The translations under genes were made by a program, and so were the position numbers. A stretch of 64,000 nt of DNA from the NCBI GenBank assembly GCA_903853785.1, contig CAINUM010000063.1, positions 4,404-68,403 of the forward strand. The letters are read 5' to 3'. Source of the stretch: Candidatus Magasanikiibacteriota bacterium. Its GTDB lineage: Bacteria > Patescibacteriota > Patescibacteriia > Magasanikbacterales > GWA2-37-8. How positions within the stretch are numbered: position 1 is the first letter of the stretch; each line of letters begins with the position of its first letter. Under the pieces are notes generated by a model that saw nothing but the letters and a program-made list of their open reading frames with translations, had not been told where the DNA came from and searched no databases. This document shows positions 32,944-41,726 of the stretch, piece after piece.

Positions 32944-33018
32944 CTGCGCTAAGATCAATAATCACTGGTTTTGCGTAGGGACGCGAGATTCGGTGGTCAA
33001 CAAGAGGGGACCTGTCTA

Positions 33019-33255
33019 ATGTCCGGCCAAGATAAAATTCTGCATTTCGGCATTCCCATCAAAGTGATGGGGCACAAGATTCGCACGATTCGTAGCCCGT
33101 TTCGCGGTATCGTGCAAGTCGCGGTCATTCGTCCGTCTGCCCGTGGTGGTGAGATAGTTCTTCGCTGGAAGGACATCAACCAACTCGGCATCAATCGGGC
33201 TGACCTCGACAGTGCGTTCCGAAAGCAGATGAAGGGGGCTGTTTCCCTGTTCTAG
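33019..33255 (+). CDS. Small GC-rich gene of mini-unit C
   Basis: A 78-residue ORF: MSGQDKILHFGIPIKVMGHK, then IRSPFRGIVQVAVIRPSARG, then a helical end with LGINRADLDSAFRKQMKG. The start was chosen for GAGGGGA eight bases upstream; the open frame extends 16 codons further up without a better start. The amino-acid pattern (alternating hydrophobic strands, then an amphipathic helix) looks like a real folded protein. Codon use is unlike the neighbours, with CGN arginines and GGC, ATC and CTC favoured. The family is not recognised. Foreign origin is likely. Confidence 0.6.
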   Translation: MSGQDKILHFGIPIKVMGHKIRTIRSPFRGIVQVAVIRPSARGGEIVLRWKDINQLGINRADLDSAFRKQMKGAVSLF

Positions 33256-33292
33256 CCCTATGGGGCGTTCCTACAATTTAGTAGTTCAATGC

Positions 33293-33358
33293 AGTCGCGC
33301 GAGCGACTTTACTGACCTGATTGCAGGCAGCTGGCTGTGGATTTCTTAATTCGCAGCC
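33293..33358 (+). other. Hairpin cluster at the 3' end of unit C
   Basis: Three small stems follow the ORF: AGTCGC-GCGA-GCGACT, CCTG-ATTG-CAGG and GGCTGTG/CGCAGCC, the last followed by TTTGCATTT, a weak terminator. None matches the conserved hairpin of units A and B. Confidence 0.55.
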
Positions 33359-33392
33359 TTTGCATTTAAAACACTCTCCAACATATATTACA

Positions 33393-33422
33393 TTGTCAAG
33401 AATGACTCTATTGTGATAAAAT
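33393..33422 (+). promoter_or_regulatory. Promoter of the 803-residue gene
   Basis: TTGTCA and TAAAAT with an 18-base spacer, 25 bases before the ATG. The gene is therefore expressed separately from unit C. Confidence 0.65.
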
Positions 33423-33447
33423 ATAGCCATTAAATAAGAAAATTATT

Positions 33448-35859
33448 ATGTCAGCAGAAAAATCTGGAGCCGGATTTGGCTATGAATTATCTGAAGGAGC
33501 ACAAATTGATTTGAGAGATTTAGGACGTGAAGATGCAAAACCTAGAGAAATGTCTCGTGTTTTTATTTATCAATCAAAAGGCACAGATCAGGTTAGGGCA
33601 GAATTAATGTCAGGTAAATCCCCAGATCAGATTTCTTTTATTAATCTGATTTTTGCCGAAAAAAATGCCGACAGTATTAGTCCAAACCAACTTTTACCAG
33701 TTGGTGGTTCTAAACGCCCGGGAGATAAAAATTCTTTAGAGGTTGCCAGAAGACGTATGCTTGAGGAAACCCATTTACGCCCAATTAAAATCAAAAAATT
33801 GGGGAATATGGATTATAAATTAAATGATCCACGAAAAGAAAAGGCGGAGAAAATTGCAGCCACTTATTATTTAGCTGAAGTTTTGCCATTGGATGTTGCG
33901 TATTCTCTAAATCCTCATGAAGATAAAATCGCAGGTTATCATCAGATAGATTTGACTACATATCGGGATGAAATTTTACGACAAGGTTTTTATGTTGCCG
34001 ATGAAAATTCTGATGGAGAGAGAAAATTGCCAATGATAGATAGTTTGAGAGTGAGATATGAAGTTGGACCGGAAGATATGACTTCAAATATAGTAGAAGA
34101 TATATCGGCGCAAAACGTCGCCGAACTCCAGGGTAGGTTAGTGGAAGAATTAGAGAATAAAGATTTTCAAAAAACTCAAAAAATTCTCTATCACCTGATC
34201 TCTTTGATGGATATGGATTCAAATGCTGTAGAGTATTGGATTGATGATGTCGATAAAGCAAAGAACATATTGGATTCTACTAAAATTTTAAAGGATTTGT
34301 TGAGTTATGCGGCAAATGAAGTTTATAATAATGATGTTACGAAAGTTAGTGAACTTTTTTTGGCAGCCTTTGATCTGAGCAATTTTGAAGACGAAGTTTC
34401 TGAAAAACACGCTGGGAGATCTCACAATGAAATGGTTTTGCGTGTCGTTTTTTCATTACTAGAATCCAAATTCAATTATGATAATTATATAGAATTAGTA
34501 AAAGCGAATCCAGATTTAGCAGATTTTGGTGAGCGATTAGAAAAATTTATCGGTATTCTTTCCAGTGGTGGAAACGAAACAGGTAATCGAAAAAAATTAG
34601 CATTTCAATTAAAAGGGCTTGACCAAATAGATCCGGAACTTGTTGAAGAGGCTTTTTTTGAGGCGTTTTTCGATTTTATTCCTAAAGATGCAGATGGAAA
34701 AAAACAGTTTGAACGAAGAATTAATAAAACCTTAGCAGCTATTGATAGTTTGTTAGATGAAAAGATTGTTCGTTCAAAATTGGCTCCAGTAGTTCGTGAT
34801 CAATATAACGAACGCTTGTTAACTCAGGTGGGTGAAATTCGTAATGCCAAAATTTTTACTTTAATGAAATACGCTTTGCCGGGTGTTGGTTTGGAAGAAA
34901 AAAGTCGTTTTAAAGCGGATCAAGATGAGGTGAGTGGTCCGCAAGATAAAAATATGTTGCGCCGTGTTGTTTTTGAGGCAAGACGTAAATTGGCGATGTT
35001 ATTTTTATTATTAGAATCAGACGAATATTACGATGAAGTAATAGATTTAGGTTCTCAAGAAATTCAAGCATTGTGGAATGATATTTTAGATCCACCCAAA
35101 GTAAACTGTTTTCTATCTGAAAAACGTAACGAAAATAATGATCTGTTGGATATAGAGTCTAATTTTGTTATGCCAGATAATAGCAGTGCTCAAACGATGG
35201 CCGTACGTCCGTTTAAAAATAAACTGGGGGATACTACTATGCTGGTTGGTCAATCGCTGCGAAGAAAAGAGAGAGAATCGGTTTATCGCAAAATGATTGT
35301 TCGTGGGTTTGATCGTCCGGAAGATATTAAGGATATTAATGGTCGCTCACTTGTAATTATGCCATCCAAAGATCAGCCGTTATCTGAGATTTTAAAAAAA
35401 GAAGAACGAGTGTTAGAAATTTGTGATCGTGATAATAATGGAAATTATGTTTGTGAGGATAAAAACTTTGAAGATCACGTGGCAGTATTTGATATAATTG
35501 AAAGTTTGCAGAAAGACAAACATGTAAAAATTTTAGAATACAAGCCAACTAATGAACCGGGAACTTCTTTTGATAGTAATGGAGCTGGCGGTGAAGGTCA
35601 GATTAGGTTAGCAAAATTTTATATTCAACATACTGATAATAATGGAAACGTTAGGACTGAAGAGGTTCAAATTTTTACCCCTTCTGCAGATGGACGCAGT
35701 GGTTTTTATTGGGAAAAGAAAAAGAAAGAGGACGATGAAAGTTATGAATTTGATCGTCTGTTGCGTACCAAAGGGGTGCATTCATTTGTGGAGATTCTTT
35801 ATCCAGCAAAAATATTTGGTAAACCAATTCAAAATGTAAATAAGAAAAAACGATCGTAA
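33448..35859 (+). CDS. Large protein with Nudix-like N-terminus and possible RelA/SpoT-like C-terminus
   Basis: An 803-residue soluble protein. Around residues 90-115, LPVGGSKRPGDKNSLEVARRRMLEETHL resembles a Nudix box (G..5..E/D..7..R..xxEExxx), but with one extra residue and Arg where the first catalytic Glu is expected. The middle (200-560) is helical and acidic without a known motif. Residues about 610-780 contain RGFDRPEDIKDINGRSLVI and EEVQIFTPSADG, reminiscent of the DxxGxRxI and VEIQIRT motifs of RelA/SpoT-type nucleotidyltransferases. The second match is weak. A role in nucleotide signalling is a guess. Confidence 0.5.
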   Translation: MSAEKSGAGFGYELSEGAQIDLRDLGREDAKPREMSRVFIYQSKGTDQVRAELMSGKSPDQISFINLIFAEKNADSISPNQLLPVGGSKRPGDKNSLEVARRRMLEETHLRPIKIKKLGNMDYKLNDPRKEKAEKIAATYYLAEVLPLDVAYSLNPHEDKIAGYHQIDLTTYRDEILRQGFYVADENSDGERKLPMIDSLRVRYEVGPEDMTSNIVEDISAQNVAELQGRLVEELENKDFQKTQKILYHLISLMDMDSNAVEYWIDDVDKAKNILDSTKILKDLLSYAANEVYNNDVTKVSELFLAAFDLSNFEDEVSEKHAGRSHNEMVLRVVFSLLESKFNYDNYIELVKANPDLADFGERLEKFIGILSSGGNETGNRKKLAFQLKGLDQIDPELVEEAFFEAFFDFIPKDADGKKQFERRINKTLAAIDSLLDEKIVRSKLAPVVRDQYNERLLTQVGEIRNAKIFTLMKYALPGVGLEEKSRFKADQDEVSGPQDKNMLRRVVFEARRKLAMLFLLLESDEYYDEVIDLGSQEIQALWNDILDPPKVNCFLSEKRNENNDLLDIESNFVMPDNSSAQTMAVRPFKNKLGDTTMLVGQSLRRKERESVYRKMIVRGFDRPEDIKDINGRSLVIMPSKDQPLSEILKKEERVLEICDRDNNGNYVCEDKNFEDHVAVFDIIESLQKDKHVKILEYKPTNEPGTSFDSNGAGGEGQIRLAKFYIQHTDNNGNVRTEEVQIFTPSADGRSGFYWEKKKKEDDESYEFDRLLRTKGVHSFVEILYPAKIFGKPIQNVNKKKRS

Positions 35860-35871
35860 GATCGTTTTTTT
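35845..35871. terminator. Bidirectional terminator
   Basis: ACGATC-GTAA-GATCGT with A6 before and T7 after. The hairpin contains the stop codon of the 803-residue gene and also faces the end of radA on the other strand. Confidence 0.88.
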
Positions 35872-35879
35872 GTTTAGTA

Positions 35880-37229
35880 TTATTTTTGAATTATTTTTTC
35901 AACTACTTCTTGAACGTTTTTTATCGGCGCTGTTTTTAGTCCGGTTATCTTAGGAATTTTTGATGATAGGGGAATCACAGCAATTTCTAATCCTAAATTT
36001 TTTATTTCCGTTAATCTTTTTTCTGTATGATTCACAGGACGCACTTCGCCGCTGAGTCCAACCTCTCCAAAAGCGGCAAGGCCTGGAGGAAGTGTTTTGT
36101 CTTTTAGCCCAGAAGCGATTGCGAGAATGACTGCTAAGTCTGCTGCCGGTTCATCAACGGTTAAGCCACCAACTACATTTAGAAATACATCATAAGACTC
36201 AAGAGGTAATCCAGCTCGACGCGATAAGACACCGATCAAAACCTGTAATCTGTTTAAATCGAATCCTGAAGCTCGGCGTTGAGGAAATCCAAAATTTGTT
36301 TTCGTCACTAAGGCTTGAATTTCAATAAGCATAGGGCGAGTGCCTTCCATGATTGCTGTAATAACGGTACCTGGTACTGGTTCGTTTCTTTCTGAGATCA
36401 TCGCAGCCGAAGGATTTTTAACTTCCACTAGTCCATCTTTTTCCATGGTAAATACACCAACTTCGTCGGTTGGACCAAAACGATTTTTGGCGGCACGTAA
36501 AATTCTAAAATCGTGAAAGCGGTCTCCCTCAAGATAAAGAACGGTATCTACCAGATGCTCCAAGGTTTTAGGACCGGCAACAGCGCCATCCTTGGTAACT
36601 TGTCCAACTAAAATAAATGTTATATTATTTTTTTTCGCAGCCTCAAGTAATTTTACTGTGCATGCTCGCACCTGTGAAATATTTCCAGCTTCACCAGCCA
36701 CTTCATCAGAATAAACTGTTTGGATTGAATCAATAATTGCTAATTTGCATTTTGTCGTCAGGCTAGTTGCAATAATAGTTTCGATATTGGTTGCACTTGC
36801 AAGTTCGAGAGTGGGGGATGAAATATTTAGTCGTAAAGCTCTCATTTTGATTTGTTGGGTAGATTCTTCTCCAGAAAAATATATAGTTTCTGGAATGATA
36901 TTAGCTAATTGCAAAGCGAGGGTAGATTTACCCACACCAGGTTCACCGCCAAGCAATATTAGACTACCCGGAACTATTCCACCACCAAGCACACGATCGA
37001 GTTCAGAAATATTTGATTGGAATCGTTTAAAATTTTGGCTACTAATGTCTTTTAATTTTTCAGTTTTAATTGGTAAATAATTTTTGGACAGGTCTTCTTT
37101 TTCTTTTCCTATAGGTGCGTTTACTTGTTCAACAGTACCCCATTTTCCACATTCCAAACATCGCCCAGTCCATTTCTGGAATTGGGCGCCACAGTGGGAG
37201 CAAGTAAAAATTATTTGATTGTTTTTCAT
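35880..37229 (-). CDS. radA: DNA repair protein RadA
   Basis: RecA-like branch-migration helicase. The 449 residues start with a zinc finger (FTCSHCGAQF...GRCLECGKWG), followed by GGEPGVGKSTLALQLA (Walker A), the RadA-specific KNRFG in AAKNRFGPTDEVGVF and a Lon-like C-terminal domain (VNVVGGLTVDEPAADLAVILAIAS). It is the last gene of the envelope operon, nine bases after the pilin-peptidase gene. Its function seems unrelated to the operon. Confidence 0.96.
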   Translation of the reverse strand: MKNNQIIFTCSHCGAQFQKWTGRCLECGKWGTVEQVNAPIGKEKEDLSKNYLPIKTEKLKDISSQNFKRFQSNISELDRVLGGGIVPGSLILLGGEPGVGKSTLALQLANIIPETIYFSGEESTQQIKMRALRLNISSPTLELASATNIETIIATSLTTKCKLAIIDSIQTVYSDEVAGEAGNISQVRACTVKLLEAAKKNNITFILVGQVTKDGAVAGPKTLEHLVDTVLYLEGDRFHDFRILRAAKNRFGPTDEVGVFTMEKDGLVEVKNPSAAMISERNEPVPGTVITAIMEGTRPMLIEIQALVTKTNFGFPQRRASGFDLNRLQVLIGVLSRRAGLPLESYDVFLNVVGGLTVDEPAADLAVILAIASGLKDKTLPPGLAAFGEVGLSGEVRPVNHTEKRLTEIKNLGLEIAVIPLSSKIPKITGLKTAPIKNVQEVVEKIIQK

Positions 37230-37238
37230 GGTCAGTAT

Positions 37239-38846
37239 TTAATGAATTGGGCAGCGAGCTGCGCCTGCAGCCGGAGGTATGCATGGTGAAAGTCCGGTAT
37301 AACCTGTTATACGACAATATGCGCCAGCTTTTTGTGATTCAAAATGCCAATTTTCTGCACCATATCTCACAAAACCGGCACTGTACATAATACTTGAAAG
37401 GGCAGCTACTCCTTGGGCGTTTGCTTTGCATTGGTTTTTGCCACTAAACCCGCCATCAGAAATTTCACTACCACCTTTCGTTAAGACCAAGTCGAGTGCA
37501 TAGCCAGTACCATGAGGAGAATTACCTGGTTTGGCAACAGTACCAGAACTTACTCCACCAGGCTGAGCTTTTGCTATTTTTTGTTGAGAGGCAATACTAC
37601 GACATTTTGATCGAACACCAATTACATATCCTTGTGCTGCAGCTTTTTTTCCAGCATCTATAAGTTTATCGGCTGTAATTTTTGCAACAAAATTTTCTCT
37701 TGGATCACCTTCTTTTCTAACAGACAAACCTGCACATTTGTCACCTTTACAAAGCGCCACTAAATCAACCCAACCTTCTGGTGGTGATGCAGTGTTAATT
37801 TTATCGCAAGCACCTTTTTCACCAACCGTAGGACCTCCAGCCATACCCGCTTCCATATCGGAAGTGTCGATATCATCTGGAATTGGCAGTGGTTCAATGT
37901 ATTGTACTTTTAAGGCACTAAAATTAACTAAGTCAGGATTGATAGTATATAAAATAGAATATGATCCCCAAGCGATAGACAATCCTATTAATACTTTCCC
38001 AATTTTTTTGAGACCTTCAACTCGTTCAGCTCCACCCAAAACGGTTATTTTTACACCAACTACAATTATCATTATTACCCCGATAATGCTGATTGCTACC
38101 ATTGATATTTTATAAATCGCAGACATATATTCACCGATATAAGGAAGATGAAGATATCCTTGCTCATCAATACTGTTGGCTATATCAGTAAAAGTTAATT
38201 GCGGAATGTTTATTTCCAATTTCGGTGGTTTGATTTCCAATTTTTTTTCAACAGTAGCAATTGGTGGGGCTACTGTCGGCGCCACATCTTCTACTGCAGC
38301 CGTAGTTTTTGTTCCAGCCTCTCCAGGTAGGCCGACTGACGGACTTAGGGCGTCATTGAGTTTTGAAGCTTCTGGTTCGCAAAGAGGCAAGCTTGCAAAT
38401 TGAGGAGTATCGGCGGCACTCTTGGCTACTAAACATTCATATGTGCCATCCGGTCTTTTTGAGACGTAGTATGGCTGGGAAAAAGCCTTTGGAACCCCTT
38501 TGTCCGGAAAGATATTGTCACCGGAATCATTGTGGCAATATTTCAGGTCTGTTCCATCTTTATTATCATTCCAGCAATACCAGCTTCCGGTGAATGGGGG
38601 GTTGGAACCATATTTTGTTAAACAATCACCGTCGTTATTGCAGGTACAATACATAGGATTTCCAGGCAGTGAACTTTTTTCACAATCTAAGCTTGCCCCA
38701 CCAATCTGACAATCATTATTTGATATATTCTGAGTACACTTGTCACCGATTGCACTAGTGGCAGCATTAACAAGTGTTATATTTATAAAAAATAAAAATA
38801 GAGCAACTGTTATTAATATAAATTTAGTTTTAATATATTTATTCAT
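37239..38846 (-). CDS. Pilin-like membrane module fused to a VanY-type peptidase
   Basis: A 535-residue envelope protein. The signal peptide is at residues 8-28 (ILITVALFLFFINITLVNAA). A Cys-rich external domain follows (CTQNISNNDC, CTCNNDGDC). Residues about 195-330 hold a two-helix module like CPR type IV secretion pilins: INIPQLTFTDIANS, YIGEYMSAIYK, SIIGVIMIIVVGVKI and SYSILYTINPDLVNF. The C-terminal 180 residues look like an M15/VanY DD-carboxypeptidase, with zinc ligands in SPHGTGYALDL and ENWHFE. It probably trims peptidoglycan. It overlaps the cupredoxin gene by eight bases. Confidence 0.8.
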   Translation of the reverse strand: MNKYIKTKFILITVALFLFFINITLVNAATSAIGDKCTQNISNNDCQIGGASLDCEKSSLPGNPMYCTCNNDGDCLTKYGSNPPFTGSWYCWNDNKDGTDLKYCHNDSGDNIFPDKGVPKAFSQPYYVSKRPDGTYECLVAKSAADTPQFASLPLCEPEASKLNDALSPSVGLPGEAGTKTTAAVEDVAPTVAPPIATVEKKLEIKPPKLEINIPQLTFTDIANSIDEQGYLHLPYIGEYMSAIYKISMVAISIIGVIMIIVVGVKITVLGGAERVEGLKKIGKVLIGLSIAWGSYSILYTINPDLVNFSALKVQYIEPLPIPDDIDTSDMEAGMAGGPTVGEKGACDKINTASPPEGWVDLVALCKGDKCAGLSVRKEGDPRENFVAKITADKLIDAGKKAAAQGYVIGVRSKCRSIASQQKIAKAQPGGVSSGTVAKPGNSPHGTGYALDLVLTKGGSEISDGGFSGKNQCKANAQGVAALSSIMYSAGFVRYGAENWHFESQKAGAYCRITGYTGLSPCIPPAAGAARCPIH

Positions 38847-39378
38847 AAACTTCTAATTCACCATACATGGTGTTGTGACCATCACCACAATACCAGTTAC
38901 AAAAAAAAGTATAATTACCAGTTCTGTCAGGGACAAATTTTATGGTAGTGGTTTGTCCAGGTTCAAGTAATACTTGTGAAAAGCCAAATTTATCTAATGA
39001 AAATGTGTGTTTGCTATCGGAGGTATTTTTGAGATTAATTATTATTAAGTTATCTTTTTTAACTTTAATTTTTGATGGCTTATATTCCCAATTTATAATT
39101 TCCATTTCTATTTTTTGTTTGTTTTCAGTTGTATACTTTGATTCATCATAATTGTTGTTTGAAGACACCAAATTCATTTCTGTAGACCCTTCTCCATCAG
39201 GAAGACCTAATTCACCAGGTATTGAATCCGAAAGATCAGTTTGTTCATTCATTTGTGTTTTTATATGTTTTTCTATAGCTCTATGTTTACCAACTTTAAA
39301 GTCAAATAATAGAATAAATATCGACATTATTATTATAAAAATCAAAATTGGTGTGATAATCTTCATTTCTTTGATCAT
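38839..39378 (-). CDS. Membrane-anchored cupredoxin with a CuA motif
   Basis: A 179-residue protein with an N-terminal membrane anchor (ITPILIFIIIMSIFILLF), a low-complexity linker and a cupredoxin domain (from about residue 90). The copper site reads CNWYCGDGHNTM, that is C-x-W-x-C-x3-H-x2-M. This is the binuclear CuA spacing, with Trp between the cysteines as in nitrous oxide reductase rather than the Glu of cytochrome oxidase subunit II. The upstream ligand His is in SDSKHTFSL. It probably binds copper and transfers electrons outside the membrane. No oxidase or N2O reductase genes are present nearby. Confidence 0.8.
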   Translation of the reverse strand: MIKEMKIITPILIFIIIMSIFILLFDFKVGKHRAIEKHIKTQMNEQTDLSDSIPGELGLPDGEGSTEMNLVSSNNNYDESKYTTENKQKIEMEIINWEYKPSKIKVKKDNLIIINLKNTSDSKHTFSLDKFGFSQVLLEPGQTTTIKFVPDRTGNYTFFCNWYCGDGHNTMYGELEVYE

Positions 39379-39387
39379 AATTTAATT

Positions 39388-41724
39388 TTATGGGCGACCA
39401 TCACATCGCATTTCTTTGCATACTCCCCAATATTCAAAATGCATACCGTCAGTTCTAAAGGCTTTAGTATTACAAAAATCACCGCCCCAAACAAATCCAT
39501 TTTTCTTAAAAATATCGATCCATTTTTTTGGATGAGTAGTAAATGGATTTGAACCGTCAGCAAATCTACTATTTAAGCAATCGTTGAGACCCTTTTCTAT
39601 TCTTTCTGCTAAACCGGCGTATTTTTTGAATTCGTCTTTTTGTTTTTCATAGTTTTCCTTATATTGATTGCACCACGTAATCGCTGATCCGGTGTTTTTA
39701 CTACCATCGTATTTAAAATCTTGATTACTGCCATAAATCAAATCTACGGCCATTGCCGCCTGGTGCATGTCTTTAGTTACAGAGTCATTTACTTCGCAAG
39801 TTGCTTTTTTTCTTGCATATCCAAATCCGCAATGTTCACCGGCTAAACCTTCGCTAATCCCTGATGATGCACGATCGTGTGGTTTTTTAGGATAGGTATG
39901 AAGAGATGGCGAATCTTTGCCAGTACCTTGAAAAAATTTTACATAGTCTTTCATTTCAGGTTCTGGACTTTCTAAAATTTCTTTTTCTACTTGTTTAAAT
40001 GCAGCAACTGCTTTTGGATTGATTTTAAATTTTGCCCCAAGAAAAGTTATAGCTACTGATGGCGGTTGAACCCCTACATGTAAGTCGTATGCACCCATTA
40101 AGCATTTTGCCGACGGACCAACTTTTGGGTATAATTCCAAGCCCTTTGAATCATATTGACCGTTATAAGTAGCGTTGTCGGCACCCTCATAACCCGTACC
40201 TTCAGAACTACTCGGAATCTCTTCGCGGGCAATGTACCGAATTTTTAAAGCATTAAAATTTACCAGATCTGGATTGATAGTATATAAAATAGAATAGGAA
40301 CCCCAGCCGATAAAAAGGCCAATAATTACTTGGCCAATTTTTTGAAAACCATGAATACGTTCTTCACCTCCAATAGTTGTTATTTTTACACCTTGAATAA
40401 TGATCATTATTACGGCGATGATACTCATTGCTACTAAGGCTACTTTGTAAGCTGCCGATAAATATTCGCCAATATAAGGTACAGTCAAATAACTGACACC
40501 GTTTATTTCTACGAGACTGTTTTGAACATCAGAAAACTGAAGCTGTGGAATGTTGATAGCCAAATCCGGTTTGTATGTTTTAATTTCTTGCACAACACCT
40601 GGGGTTCCGCTTCCACCCGCTCCTGCACCACTGCTGCCATCTGGTTGTATTGATGTACAAGTAGCATTCACGGCCTCCATCTCACCGTCATGTTGCGATT
40701 TTGCAGTTTGTGATGTAACAGTAGCAGGATAATTTTTTGTTTGTGGTGCAAAAGTTTTAGATGAATCATCATAAATATACATCGTCACTGTTATCTTTCC
40801 GTTACTGCCTACATCTACCCAGGCAAAGGAGTCAGCCACATCTGAAGAAGTTTGGCCTTTAGTGTATTCCATCATTTGTTTTCCCATCGTTCCACTGTTG
40901 ATGTACTCTAAACCATCACATGTACCATGATAGTTGGCATGCGTGTGCCCAGCAAAAAGAGCTTTGGCATTTTTGGATATTAATTTTTGTGTAAGTTGAG
41001 AAAAATCTTGAACCTCGCCATTTTTTCCAGGGTCATTACTTTTTCCTAATACACTACTTCCACAAACCGATCCATCTTTTGCACAAGACAATCCATAGGG
41101 AGTAACATGTCGAAAAACAAGATCTCCAGCGACCATGTTTGAATCCAGACAGTCCAGTTCTTGTTGTGATAGCCAATAGTGGTGTCCATCAAAATATGGA
41201 TCGATCAAAACAAAACCTTGCCCCTTGTAAGAGAAAGAAGAAAAACGATAAGGAGAATTCGGTCCGCAAGTTGTTCTCGTTTTATATGGGTCAAATAATT
41301 TAGCAGATTGATTTCCCCAAAATGTGTACCACGGGGAATGGCCATTTAAAAAATCATGATTTCCAGCCACTGGAACAACGGGAATTTCTAATTTTGATAA
41401 AAAAGCTTTATTAAATTCTGTGTACTGTGCTGCTGATCCTTTATAGGCTAAGTCACCCAATAAAACTACAAAATCTGGCTTTTTTTCATTAATAAATGGA
41501 ACTACATTTATAAGTGCTTCACCCTGGACGTCAGTATTTAGTTCTGGTGTATCCGAAATTACTGCGAAACTAAAAGATATACCGTTTGCTCCAGCTTCAG
41601 CTTTTTGCGATGCAGCATCGGCAGGCCCAGATAGTTGTTCATCAGTCATTGCTATAGCCGACAGTGGGGCTAATAAGGTACCAACCAACAAAACCAAAGC
41701 AATAATTTTTTTGGATACGTACAT
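39388..41724 (-). CDS. Metallophosphoesterase, pilin-like module and M15-like peptidase in one protein
   Basis: A 778-residue secreted membrane protein. A signal peptide (IIALVLLVGTLLAPLSAIA) is followed by a calcineurin-type phosphoesterase with VISDTPE, LLGDLAYKG, GNHDF, FRHVTPYG and AGHTHANYH (residues about 55-265). A two-helix module follows (about 390-510) that is closely similar to the one in the gene two positions downstream: INIPQLQFSDVQNS, YIGEYLSAAYK and SYSILYTINPDLVNF. The C-terminus has MHQAAMAVDL and DGMHFEYWG, the zinc ligands of an M15-type peptidase. Cysteines are abundant, as expected with DsbA upstream. Confidence 0.78.
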   Translation of the reverse strand: MYVSKKIIALVLLVGTLLAPLSAIAMTDEQLSGPADAASQKAEAGANGISFSFAVISDTPELNTDVQGEALINVVPFINEKKPDFVVLLGDLAYKGSAAQYTEFNKAFLSKLEIPVVPVAGNHDFLNGHSPWYTFWGNQSAKLFDPYKTRTTCGPNSPYRFSSFSYKGQGFVLIDPYFDGHHYWLSQQELDCLDSNMVAGDLVFRHVTPYGLSCAKDGSVCGSSVLGKSNDPGKNGEVQDFSQLTQKLISKNAKALFAGHTHANYHGTCDGLEYINSGTMGKQMMEYTKGQTSSDVADSFAWVDVGSNGKITVTMYIYDDSSKTFAPQTKNYPATVTSQTAKSQHDGEMEAVNATCTSIQPDGSSGAGAGGSGTPGVVQEIKTYKPDLAINIPQLQFSDVQNSLVEINGVSYLTVPYIGEYLSAAYKVALVAMSIIAVIMIIIQGVKITTIGGEERIHGFQKIGQVIIGLFIGWGSYSILYTINPDLVNFNALKIRYIAREEIPSSSEGTGYEGADNATYNGQYDSKGLELYPKVGPSAKCLMGAYDLHVGVQPPSVAITFLGAKFKINPKAVAAFKQVEKEILESPEPEMKDYVKFFQGTGKDSPSLHTYPKKPHDRASSGISEGLAGEHCGFGYARKKATCEVNDSVTKDMHQAAMAVDLIYGSNQDFKYDGSKNTGSAITWCNQYKENYEKQKDEFKKYAGLAERIEKGLNDCLNSRFADGSNPFTTHPKKWIDIFKKNGFVWGGDFCNTKAFRTDGMHFEYWGVCKEMRCDGRP

Positions 41725-41726
41725 AT

